NCBI GenBank assembly: GCA_964509505.1
Contig: CAZDYP010000020.1
Coordinates: forward strand, 1-39,939
DNA: 39,939 bases
Direction of reading: 5' to 3'
Source: CAZDYP01 sp964509505
GTDB taxonomy: Bacteria; Chloroflexota; Anaerolineae; JACRMK01
The notes under the pieces were generated by a model. The model was not told the DNA's origin and ran no database searches. It saw only the letters and a program-made list of their open reading frames with translations. Below, in pieces: positions 6,427-14,291 of the stretch (within the stretch, counting starts at the first letter, position 1; each line of letters starts with the position of its first letter). The position numbers and the translations under genes were made by a program.

Positions 6427-8195
6427 CGTTTATCTTTCAGCATCCATTTGGCTAGCGGATGCCCCCATAGCCAAACACCCATCACGCCTATCGTCAGCGC
6501 TGTAATCAGCTTCGCCATCCAGCGCAACGCTGTATCTTCAAAGCGTAAGTCTATCTGATGTTCACCCGCAGGCACAGCTAAGGTGATGAGCGCGTGCGGG
6601 CCGCTGGGCCACAAGGCGGCCGGTTTGCCATCTAGGTATGCGCGCCAACCTGGAAAATAATAGATGCGAAATTGGAGCGTCGTCCCATGCGCAGAATTCA
6701 CGCGCACTCGTTGGGATGCGCCGCCTTGCCACAGCGCTTCGACTTGGGCATCGGGCGCGAAGGCAATCGCGCGCGTCAACGGCAATCCGCTTTGATATTC
6801 GCGCACGAGCGGTGAGGTTTGCGGCTGCGTCGTTGCCCAAACCATGTAGCCTGTGCGGTCTTTGTAACTCACCAACTCGAAGTCAACCGAGGCGCGGGCG
6901 CTCTCGCTGCCGAGGGAACGCTCCGTGTATTGTGGCAACGTGTAGTGGAAGCTGGCGAAGACGGTGAGGAGCATGAGTAAGGCTGCGGGTAATTGGTAAT
7001 GGGGGAGTGGGGATTGGGAATTGGGAATTGGGAAGTTTTCCAAGGCTGCACCTGCGAGCCATGACATAGTGATGCAGCTGAGCGCGAGCAAGCGCCACGG
7101 AAATTGCACTAGCGCAGCCAGCGGCACGCTGCTCCAAAAGGGTGACGAGATGGGTGACATCAACAACACGATGACGACGCTTGCCAGCCAAAAGAAGATA
7201 GCGTGTCCTCTTTCGCGCTTCGCCGGCTGCCGTCGGCTATCTGTCATCAACCCCAACATGCCCATCACCACAGGCGCCAACCCCAACTGAAACGCCATGC
7301 CATCAGCTAATCCTTCGCCGCTGTACTCGTAGCCCCAGAACGGCGAGAGGAATTGATGCAAGAAGATGAAGTGCTTCTGATAATTATATGCGACGCTCGT
7401 CCATTGCTCGACGACGATATATTTTTGTTCGAGCAACATCGGCAGCCAGAAGATGGCGGAGAGACCGAGTGTGAGCAAGCCCGCGCTGACCGAGTACACG
7501 AGCGCATGAGTCAATGAGTAACTGGGTGATGGGTGACGTTTCACCCACACAAACACCCAATAGNNNNNNNNNNAATAGGCTGCGAGCAACGGCGCAAAGA
7601 TGAACGTTGCGCCATGATGCGTGAGGATGAGCGCGGCGGTGACGATGGCGGCGAGTATGGCCTTGCGAGGCGAAGGTGTTTCAAGCAACACCTCCCAACG
7701 CCATAGCGCCAATGGAAACCAAACAAATGTGAAATACTCGGACACGGCGGAGCGCACATACAAATCGAGTAGGTGATAGGGCGCGTAGGTATAGACGAGG
7801 GCGGCGAGGGCAGCAGCGTGACGGGTGAAGTGATGACGCGCCCAGGCGTACATGCTCAATGTCGCGCCTATCGTCGCTACGAGATCAACGAGCTTGATGG
7901 AAGTGGTGAGACTGAACCCCATCCGATGAAACGCTTCGCCCACGTAGTAGGCGAGCGGCGCATAGAAAATCCATAGCGGATACCCATACCCCAATGCGAA
8001 GTGTGGTCCCCACGCGGGCCACCACGCGCCATCTCGTATCGCTTCGTCGAATGCTTGCAAGAAGAAGAGCGCGTGTGGCGCATCGTGCGCGCGCAAGAAA
8101 TAACCGGGCGTCACAAGCGGCAGCCACGCGAAGGCGGAGAGGGCAAGCAGCAGCATGACCGATGAGTGAGGCGTGGGGTGTGAAACGTATTTCAT
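6423..8195 (-). CDS. Polytopic membrane protein, PTPS-related family (paralogue 1), contains a 10-N gap
   Basis: About 590 residues: a short N terminus, a dozen or so hydrophobic segments, and a ~130-residue C-terminal beta-rich domain before a final helix. After the first helix comes PGYFLRAHDAPHALFFLQAF, then GYGYPLWIFYAPLAYYVGE and YTYAPYHLLDLYVR, typical of proteins annotated as '6-pyruvoyl-tetrahydropterin synthase-related membrane proteins'. The helix layout and the early Asp/His loop recall GT-C glycosyltransferases, so lipid-linked sugar transfer is a reasonable inference. The ATG at 8195 overlaps the upstream stop (ATGA). Ten Ns at 7564-7573 fall in a helix; the flanks share CTATT, and merging them restores an in-frame AAYWVFVWV. 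A repeat-derived stretch (FPIPNSQSPLPHYQLP) lies at 6985-7040. Confidence 0.8.
   Translation of the reverse strand: MKYVSHPTPHSSVMLLLALSAFAWLPLVTPGYFLRAHDAPHALFFLQAFDEAIRDGAWWPAWGPHFALGYGYPLWIFYAPLAYYVGEAFHRMGFSLTTSIKLVDLVATIGATLSMYAWARHHFTRHAAALAALVYTYAPYHLLDLYVRSAVSEYFTFVWFPLALWRWEVLLETPSPRKAILAAIVTAALILTHHGATFIFAPLLAAYXXXXYWVFVWVKRHPSPSYSLTHALVYSVSAGLLTLGLSAIFWLPMLLEQKYIVVEQWTSVAYNYQKHFIFLHQFLSPFWGYEYSGEGLADGMAFQLGLAPVVMGMLGLMTDSRRQPAKRERGHAIFFWLASVVIVLLMSPISSPFWSSVPLAALVQFPWRLLALSCITMSWLAGAALENFPIPNSQSPLPHYQLPAALLMLLTVFASFHYTLPQYTERSLGSESARASVDFELVSYKDRTGYMVWATTQPQTSPLVREYQSGLPLTRAIAFAPDAQVEALWQGGASQRVRVNSAHGTTLQFRIYYFPGWRAYLDGKPAALWPSGPHALITLAVPAGEHQIDLRFEDTALRWMAKLITALTIGVMGVWLWGHPLAKWMLKDKR
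6985..7040 (-). repeat. Heptameric tandem repeat inside a coding region
   Basis: Plus strand: AATGGGGGAGTGGGGATTGGG, then AATTGGGAATTGGGAAG, a 7-bp-period array (TTGGGAA-like units). It is in frame in paralogue 1 and encodes FPIPNSQSPLPHYQLP in a loop between helices. Confidence 0.75.
7564..7573. other. Assembly gap (10 N)
   Basis: The contig ends share five bases (AATAG on plus). Collapsing the Ns together with one copy of the overlap removes 15 bases and keeps the frame, so the true gap is probably zero. Confidence 0.9.
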
Positions 8196-10042
8196 CGTTT
8201 GACAAATTGCCTTCCCCCTTTCACTAACGCCCACACGCCCACACTGCTCACACTCAACACCGTTAGCCACGCGCCAAGGAGGCGCGGCGGCGTGTCCTCG
8301 AAGCGCAAGACCATGAAGTGTTCGCCGCGTGGGACATAGACGGTTATCAAGCCGAACTCGCCGCGTGGTTCAATCGTGAGACGTTGCGTCGGCTTGCCGT
8401 GTTCACCCTCCAATAGATACGCGCGCCAGCCCGGGTAGAAGAAGCGATTGAAGATGATATACGAATCTTGCTCGGCGCGAAACCAAATTTCGTCGTGAAT
8501 GGAGGAGTGCCCGCGCGAATCCACAACGACGCCTGCGGGCAAGTTTGCATAATCCACTTGCGTCGTCGGCGCTTCGTTGTTCAAATACACTTCGGCGAGT
8601 GGGCTCCATGTCGGAATCGTCTTCACCCAAGCTGTCGAGCCTGTGAGTTCGCCTGCGTCATGTTGAAACTTCATCAAGCCTGCAAACGACACTTCGCCCT
8701 CGGTGGCTTCAATGATTTCGGCGGTGGTGTATGGGTAGCTGCTCAAGAGAATCAGGAGGATGATGAGTAGTAATGAAAAAGGGTAATGAGTAATGAGTAA
8801 TTGGTTGTTGAGCGTTGGCTGTTGGTCATTCGCCATGGGGTGTTCACCGACGCTTGACACGTTTGACACTTGATACATGACACTCCCTGCGAGCGGCGCC
8901 ATCGTCAACGCGGTGAGCGCGAGCAAGCGCCACGGAAATTGCACCCATGCGACAAGTGGAATACGTTCCCATACCATGAGCGATTGCGGCAGCATCAAGA
9001 AGATGATGACGACGGTGGCAAGTTGAAAGAAGATGAGCGAGGCGCGCCATGGTTGGCGCGGCCGTTGCGCGACGACGAAGACGGAACATAACGCAAGGAC
9101 GCTAGCGGCTGCGCCCAATTGCAATGAGATGTCGTCGCGCGGGCCTGGTTGGCTCAAGCCGAAGCCCCAGGCGGGCGAGACTAGTTGAAAGAAGTAACTG
9201 AAATGATTGCGATAGTTGTAATAGTCGAGACGCTCACGCGTGCCTGTGGTGTATTGGTCGGTGCGGACGAATGAATTTTCGAGCAAACTCGGCGCGATGA
9301 AAATTCCACTGAGGCCAATGCCCAACAGCAAGGCGAGCAACGGTGCTGTGCTGACGTGGATGAGATGCGCCCACAACGAAAACAACGCGTAGCGCAAATG
9401 ATTTAGCGGCTGCTCACGATGCGTCTTCACTATCACCAGCAGCAGCAGGTAAGCGCCGAGCAACAGCGAGAACAACAACGCGATGCCGCTATGCGCGAAG
9501 AGCAGACCCGCATAGGCCAATGCTGCGCCGACAACAGTCGCGCTGCGTGGACGTTCAATCGCCGCCGCAAAGCCCCCTAAGCACAGCGGCATGAAGACGA
9601 GCGCGACGGTTTCCGCCAACGCGCCGCGCACGTACACATCCAATAGATGATACGGCGCATAGACATAGACTAACGCCGCAACTAACGCTGCCTGTTCATT
9701 CAACCAGCGTCGCACGAAGCCATACATCGCCCAGCCCGACGCGATGATGGCAAAGCCGAACACGATTTTCGTTGCTGTCACGTAATCGCAACCGATGCGC
9801 AGCAACCCAGCGCCGCTGTAATACGCGAGTGGGCTGTTGATGTTGAAAAACGGATAGCCGAAGCCAAATGCGAAATCAGGCATCCACCGTGGATACCAGA
9901 CGCCATCGTTGAGCGCGCGATTGAACTCAAACAAAAAATAGACTGAGTGCCGTGCGTCATGTGCGCCCCAAAAGTAACCGGGCGCGAAGAGCGGCCCCAG
10001 CGCGAAGCTGCAGAGAAGCGTGAGAAGGATGAGAGAACGCAT
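8192..10042 (-). CDS. Polytopic membrane protein, PTPS-related family (paralogue 2)
   Basis: A 616-residue paralogue of the neighbour. Helix 1 (SLILLTLLCSFALGPLFAPGYF) is followed by WGAHDARHSVYFLFEFNRAL, then FGFGYPFFNINSPLAYYSGAG and YVYAPYHLLDVYVRGALAE. The C terminus has a beta-domain (FFYPGWRAYL … GEFGLITVYVPRGEHFMVLRF) matching that of paralogue 1 (YYFPGWRAYL … VPAGEHQIDLRF) and a last helix. A GT-C-like sugar transferase role is inferred, not shown. The ATG at 10042 is preferred; a longer frame from a TTG at 10108 would add residues encoded entirely by AAAAGTG repeats. A repeat-derived segment (EHPMANDQQPTLNNQ…) lies at 8765-8840. Its end overlaps paralogue 1 by ATGA. Confidence 0.8.
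   Translation of the reverse strand: MRSLILLTLLCSFALGPLFAPGYFWGAHDARHSVYFLFEFNRALNDGVWYPRWMPDFAFGFGYPFFNINSPLAYYSGAGLLRIGCDYVTATKIVFGFAIIASGWAMYGFVRRWLNEQAALVAALVYVYAPYHLLDVYVRGALAETVALVFMPLCLGGFAAAIERPRSATVVGAALAYAGLLFAHSGIALLFSLLLGAYLLLLVIVKTHREQPLNHLRYALFSLWAHLIHVSTAPLLALLLGIGLSGIFIAPSLLENSFVRTDQYTTGTRERLDYYNYRNHFSYFFQLVSPAWGFGLSQPGPRDDISLQLGAAASVLALCSVFVVAQRPRQPWRASLIFFQLATVVIIFLMLPQSLMVWERIPLVAWVQFPWRLLALTALTMAPLAGSVMYQVSNVSSVGEHPMANDQQPTLNNQLLITHYPFSLLLIILLILLSSYPYTTAEIIEATEGEVSFAGLMKFQHDAGELTGSTAWVKTIPTWSPLAEVYLNNEAPTTQVDYANLPAGVVVDSRGHSSIHDEIWFRAEQDSYIIFNRFFYPGWRAYLLEGEHGKPTQRLTIEPRGEFGLITVYVPRGEHFMVLRFEDTPPRLLGAWLTVLSVSSVGVWALVKGGRQFVKR
8765..8840 (-). repeat. Repeat array inside a coding region
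   Basis: Plus strand shows TAATGAGTAATGAGTAATTGG, then TTGTTGAGCGTTGGCTGTTGG and TCATTCGCCATGG: degenerate 7-bp-period units. In frame it encodes MANDQQPTLNNQLLITHYPFS just before a hydrophobic segment of paralogue 2. Confidence 0.75.
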
Positions 10043-10111
10043 GGGGTATGAAAAGTGAAAAGTGAAAAGTGAAAAGTAATTAGTAATTGAGAAACCTTCA
10101 CTTACCAATGA
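10043..10111. repeat. Heptameric repeat spacer (AAAAGTG units) between two operon genes
   Basis: Four AAAAGTG units (about 10048-10078), then AATTAGTAATTGAG, with complementary TGACTAATTACCAATTACT at 10109-10127, which overlaps the end of the upstream gene. The array occupies the place where a Shine-Dalgarno for paralogue 2 would be expected. Confidence 0.75.
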
Positions 10112-11464
10112 CTAATTACCAATTACTACTCGCTCCGAGTTGTCGCTCGTCTTGAGGCGTGCGCCATTAACCGTATGATATAACCCCACCATCATACGCA
10201 CGGCATGTGGGGCAGTAGCTGGCAGTGTGAACGTGTAGGTGTCGCGTAAGAGTTCGCCGCGTTGCCAGGTGCGTGTGGGGCGCACGCCATTCAATGGGAT
10301 GGCATCGCGCTGCAGCAAAATTTTTTCTTGCGCGTCAACCAGATGAACGAACACTTTGTAATCGTCGGCGAAGGGGCGCAACCCTTGCCAGAGCAACGTC
10401 ACCGTGAATGTTGTGTTGGGCGCGATGGTCGGCGTGATGATCGCGCTCACCAGATACGCTTCGTTGCCAAAGCGCGCGAGCGGCGGCGTCGTCGGTTCGT
10501 AGTCGAGACCGCGCGGCGTAAGATAGCTGTAGCTGGCAAGCACGGTGAAGGTCAGGAGCGCCGCGATTATGGACAGCGCTTCCGTTGCGGGACGACTAAC
10601 GTCGTCGCTGTCAATCAGGTTAGCAACGGAACCGCCCAACCAGCACAACAAAAATCCTGCGAGACCAATGAATTGCCATGGCGCATTGAGCAACCATTCC
10701 CAAGGCCACCATGCGGAGAACGGCGCGATGCTCAGTAGGGCGCATACGACTGCGCTCGCTGCGATGATGAACGCGCGACGCTCAGGGCGCAACCATAAGG
10801 CAATGAGGCTCAAGCCCACTGGCGCGAGCCCGAGTTGCAAGGATGTTGCATCGAGCCAGTCGCCACGGCTGCCGTAGTTCCACGAGGCTGAAAAAAGTTG
10901 GAATAAATAAACGGGTTGCGGCGTTTCGTTGCTGACAGGCGCGCACAACTTCCATAATACTACGCCCAGCACCACCCAAAGGCACAAAGACACAAAAGTC
11001 AGAAGCTTTTTTTTCGTCGTGCCTGTGCGTTTTTGTGTCCGCATGGTTAGAGCGACAACAACCCACAATACGCACGGCAACAAGCCCCAGAACAACGCTT
11101 CACCCGTCGCGCCGTGTATGTAGGTTGTCATCAAACGATAGGGCAACAGCGAGTAGAGCGCGGATGCAACCAGACCCGCTGCGTTGCCATGCCATTGGCG
11201 TACCCAGAGAAACATGCCGCTTGCGCCCAACACAAACGCCAACGCGTCAAGCGTTTTCAACGTCGTGAGCGGCGACAGACCAATGCGTGTGAGTAATGCG
11301 CCCAGCAAGGCTGGCAAGACACCCAGCTCTGCGCTGGCGAAGCGCTGCGCCAGCAGTGCGTATAATGGCGCGAACCCGCCATGCGTTTGTAAGGGGCCTG
11401 GATACGTGAGCGGCGCGCTGGCGATGAGCGCGATACACCCTGCGACAAATAAATGAGTTCTCAT
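10112..11464 (-). CDS. Polytopic membrane protein, divergent PTPS-related paralogue 3
   Basis: About 450 residues, shorter than its two downstream paralogues. Helix 1 (HLFVAGCIALIASAPLTYPG) and YSLLPYRLMTTYIHGATGEALFW align with the family's YVYAPYHLLDVYVRGALAE. QPVYLFQLFSASWNYGSRGDW matches FFQLVSPAWGFG. The AHDA(P/R)H loop of the others is replaced by QTHGGFAPLYAL, so the acidic residue is missing. The C terminus has a beta-sandwich (TFTVTLLWQG … YKVFVHLVDAQEKILLQRDA), as in glycosyltransferase-39-like proteins. The ATG at 11464 was chosen because it starts helix 1; an ATG at 11503 is possible. Still longer starts would translate a dispersed repeat at 11540-11590. Confidence 0.72.
   Translation of the reverse strand: MRTHLFVAGCIALIASAPLTYPGPLQTHGGFAPLYALLAQRFASAELGVLPALLGALLTRIGLSPLTTLKTLDALAFVLGASGMFLWVRQWHGNAAGLVASALYSLLPYRLMTTYIHGATGEALFWGLLPCVLWVVVALTMRTQKRTGTTKKKLLTFVSLCLWVVLGVVLWKLCAPVSNETPQPVYLFQLFSASWNYGSRGDWLDATSLQLGLAPVGLSLIALWLRPERRAFIIAASAVVCALLSIAPFSAWWPWEWLLNAPWQFIGLAGFLLCWLGGSVANLIDSDDVSRPATEALSIIAALLTFTVLASYSYLTPRGLDYEPTTPPLARFGNEAYLVSAIITPTIAPNTTFTVTLLWQGLRPFADDYKVFVHLVDAQEKILLQRDAIPLNGVRPTRTWQRGELLRDTYTFTLPATAPHAVRMMVGLYHTVNGARLKTSDNSERVVIGN
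10970..11045 (-). repeat. 'CAAAGGCACAAAGACACAAAA' type repeat inside a coding region
   Basis: AAAGGCACAAAGACACAAAA (plus, about 10978-10997) and its partial complement GTGCCTGTGCGTTTTTGTGTC (about 11019-11039). In frame it encodes KRTGTTKKKLLTFVSLCLW, forming part of a hydrophobic segment of paralogue 3. Confidence 0.65.
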
Positions 11465-11590
11465 CAGGCACAAGAAAGCCGACGCGCGGTCTTGCCAACG
11501 CATCGGCTTCACGGCAACATAATAGCACACACTATCTGGAGAGCAAGTTTGCGACTTGCCCACACCGAAAAGGCAAGTTGCCAACGTGTC

Positions 11591-11944
11591 CTACATACCT
11601 AACAGCGCATTCGCTGCCTGCGCCACTTCATCCACCACAAATGGCTGTCGCAACGTATGGTTCATCCCGCGCGCGCGCCAATCCACTGGATCATCCGCCG
11701 TAGTCAACACCAACACTAAAGCCGCGCCTGCGTTTGCGCGCAGCTCGGGCCAAAACTCATCGGGCTGCGGCGCTTCTTCCAAATCATAGATGATCAAATC
11801 GAATGGCTTGAGGCGATGTCCTAACCAATGGTTCGTGTATTTGCGCGCCACCGCCGCGCTCACGCGATGACCCGCCACTTCAAGCGCCGCTTTCAAATTC
11901 ATGCGACTGGCGGCGCTGCCGCCAATTAACAAAATCCGTTTCAC
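11591..11944 (-). CDS. Degenerate response-regulator receiver (pseudo-receiver) protein
   Basis: A 117-residue stand-alone CheY-like domain: VKRILLIGGSAASRMNLKAAL, then FDLIIYDLEEAP, ALVLVLTTADD and MNHTLRQPFVVDEVAQAANALL. The beta-3 Asp (in IIYDLEEA) is kept. The N-terminal acidic pair is replaced by GGSA, and the conserved K-P becomes R-Q-P, so normal Mg-dependent phosphotransfer is unlikely. The start is the GTG at 11944, one base past the stop of the MBL-cNMP gene; a longer frame running into that gene is out of phase with it and rejected. Position suggests it works with the cNMP module upstream, perhaps as a protein-binding module. Confidence 0.75.
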   Translation of the reverse strand: MKRILLIGGSAASRMNLKAALEVAGHRVSAAVARKYTNHWLGHRLKPFDLIIYDLEEAPQPDEFWPELRANAGAALVLVLTTADDPVDWRARGMNHTLRQPFVVDEVAQAANALLGM

Positions 11945-11946
11945 AT

Positions 11947-14157
11947 TCAGGCGTTGGGTGAGAGTGGATTGGTCTTGCCTGCTTGCCCATGTCGCCGCGA
12001 TTCGACGGCGCGCAGGTGCATCAAGATGTTTGGATAGACCATTTGTAAGCGTTGCAGTGTGGCGGCCGGCAGCGCCCATACCTCGCTGCCTTGCAGGGCA
12101 TACGCCGAGGCGTTGCGCAAGGTGCCATAGAGCGGCGCGCGTCCGCCGACAAATTCGCCGGGCTTGTCGAGCTCTTCGATGAGCTGATGGTCTTTGTCCA
12201 CCACCGCCAATGCGCCGGAGACCAACAAATAAAACTCGTAGCCCGGTTCGCCGTACTTGAACAACCAATCGCCTTGCTGCAAATGGCGCGGTTGAAAATC
12301 GAGCGCGAGATCTAGCAGCGTTGCCCACAGCAGTTCGCGGAATAAGGGCTGCTGGTTCAACCATTCTGCGCGATAATATGCGGAGGTGAAACCAAGCTTT
12401 TCAGAAAGCTCGCGGAAGGTTTCGGCGTTCAAGCCCAACAATTGCACCGAGCCACGCGCAATGAGCGACATCGCGCGTGTGCCACCCCGCAACGCGCCGC
12501 GCTCGCCGATGCTGTTGCCGCGCCCAACGACGGTGATGAGCTTGCCCTCTGACCACAATTCGACCAAGCCCGAATGCACGATATACAAACGTCCGTCAGC
12601 CTGTTCGCCTTTGCGGAACACTGGCTCCGTGTCTTCCCAACGCGAGAGCGTCGCGTCTTGCGCCAAGCGTTTGCGCTCTTCCAAGGGCAAGCGCGAGAAC
12701 AAAGGTGAGGCTGAAATCGTCTCCAGCCGCTCGACGTCTTCCGCGCTTTTCAAGGCTTCACCCATACCACTCACGTAACCGCTCGCTGCAAATTCGACTT
12801 GGCTTGCCCACGCCGCTTCGGCTCCCCCCGTGGGCAGCGCGTGTTTGCTGGTGTGCGCGAGAATGATACGTTGCCCTTTGGCGGCTAATGATTTCAAGAC
12901 ATCGGGAGTGATGGTGGTGTGAATCGCGCCGCCGCCGGCGTCCTGCACGAGCACACTCGCGCCATTAGCAAACGAAATCAACTCGCGCCGTCGCGCCTCG
13001 CTCAACACGCGCTGCTTCACGAGCTCGTCGAACCAGGCTTCGTCGTAACGCATATCGCCTGAATAATAGAGCGTGTTCACGCGCACCGCAATCGTCGGGA
13101 TTGAATGCACGGCATAAATCGCTTCAAACCGACGCTTTTCCAATTCGAGCGGCTGGTTGGGGTTGAGCGGAAAATAATCGAACAGCATCGCGATCTCTGA
13201 TTCAGGCATTGCCAGCATCGCGCTCAACACGCGCAGCAAGCTCGCATAGATGATGTCCGAGGTGATCAAGCGTAAACGCTTTTGCCCCATCAACAACAAT
13301 TCGGGCAAGCCCGCCAGATGGTCTTCGTGCAAATGCGACAACACGACTTCGGAAATTTGATGCGCCGAGATGCCAAGGTTGCCCAAGCGCAAACGCAAAT
13401 AGGCTGCGCAATCGAATAACGTCGCCTGCGTTTTCGCGCCCAGATACGCAAGGAAACAGGTGGTGATGCCTGCAGGATCAAAGCCGTCGCTGCCGCCAAT
13501 GAATTGCAGCGTCAGCTCGTGCCGCAGCAAGGGGCGCGCGGGCGCAAAGGTCAACGGGTGCGCGACGTTCGGAATCTGTATGGCGATGACGGTGATCAAG
13601 TGTTCGCCGTCGCGAAACGCAAATTGGTCGCCTTCGAGGGTGACGGTTACGCCTAAGCCCAAATCACCGCCGCCTTGATCGAGACTCACGATTTCCGCCA
13701 AGTCGTCAGGACCGGGCGCGCGCCCCAATGGTGGATACGTCCCAACGGCTTCACACTCGCCCTTCAGCCACAAATAATCGCCATAGGCTCGCGCATCGCG
13801 GGGCCCGATGATGGTCTCTTCGAGCAACAAACGCAAGCGCCGCGCTTGCTCGACGGTGCATGTGATGAGTTTCGTGCGCGCGCCGCCGCTGCCAAAGAAA
13901 TTGGAATACAACACGAACTCGACGCTGGCGAAATTGATGCCCTGATGCACAAAGCCGCTAGAGCCGATGTGTTTGCCGGCAGGCACGTCGGGTGGCAACA
14001 AGATCATCTTCGGTGGCTTGATGCCATACGCCAACAGGTATTTCAACGTCTCCGGTGGACAATTGACGAGCACTGAGCCCGCCAACGTCTCGACGACGTA
14101 GATGTTGTTTGGCAAGCTTCGCACGTGCGAAGGGTATCGCAGGTTTGTAGTTATCAT
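11947..14157 (-). CDS. Metallo-beta-lactamase-fold hydrolase with two C-terminal cyclic-nucleotide-binding domains
   Basis: A 736-residue multidomain protein. Residues about 15-130 look like an MBL-type half without metal ligands. Residues about 215-470 are an MBL domain with SHLHEDHLAGLPE (HxHxDH, 275-280), a later Asp (YYSGDMRYDE, 368) and a last His (LAHTSKHA). Two cNMP-binding domains follow. In the first (about 482-590), the phosphate-binding cassette GERGALRGGTRAMS keeps Glu552 and Arg561. In the second (about 603-715), the Glu is lost (FVGGRAPLYG) but Arg681 remains. MBL folds include class II cyclic-nucleotide phosphodiesterases and RNase Z-like enzymes. It lies 134 bases downstream of two adenylyl-cyclase-like genes, so it is a likely effector or feedback enzyme for their product. 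No signal peptide; cytoplasmic. Confidence 0.85.
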   Translation of the reverse strand: MITTNLRYPSHVRSLPNNIYVVETLAGSVLVNCPPETLKYLLAYGIKPPKMILLPPDVPAGKHIGSSGFVHQGINFASVEFVLYSNFFGSGGARTKLITCTVEQARRLRLLLEETIIGPRDARAYGDYLWLKGECEAVGTYPPLGRAPGPDDLAEIVSLDQGGGDLGLGVTVTLEGDQFAFRDGEHLITVIAIQIPNVAHPLTFAPARPLLRHELTLQFIGGSDGFDPAGITTCFLAYLGAKTQATLFDCAAYLRLRLGNLGISAHQISEVVLSHLHEDHLAGLPELLLMGQKRLRLITSDIIYASLLRVLSAMLAMPESEIAMLFDYFPLNPNQPLELEKRRFEAIYAVHSIPTIAVRVNTLYYSGDMRYDEAWFDELVKQRVLSEARRRELISFANGASVLVQDAGGGAIHTTITPDVLKSLAAKGQRIILAHTSKHALPTGGAEAAWASQVEFAASGYVSGMGEALKSAEDVERLETISASPLFSRLPLEERKRLAQDATLSRWEDTEPVFRKGEQADGRLYIVHSGLVELWSEGKLITVVGRGNSIGERGALRGGTRAMSLIARGSVQLLGLNAETFRELSEKLGFTSAYYRAEWLNQQPLFRELLWATLLDLALDFQPRHLQQGDWLFKYGEPGYEFYLLVSGALAVVDKDHQLIEELDKPGEFVGGRAPLYGTLRNASAYALQGSEVWALPAATLQRLQMVYPNILMHLRAVESRRHGQAGKTNPLSPNA

Positions 14158-14291
14158 CCGATCATCTCACTGACATTACGCGCGACGAAATCAGAGTCAT
14201 GGCAAGCGCAGCGAAAGGCTCTCCGTCTAACGCTGCAGCGATGGCTTCGCCAACAACGCGCGCAATGACGTTGTTGTGTAACCTCAGCATT

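Noticed and set aside
11591..12364. A 257-residue frame covering the pseudo-receiver
   Set aside because: Its first 140 residues are the MBL-cNMP gene in another frame. The GTG at 11944 directly after the MBL stop is the natural start.
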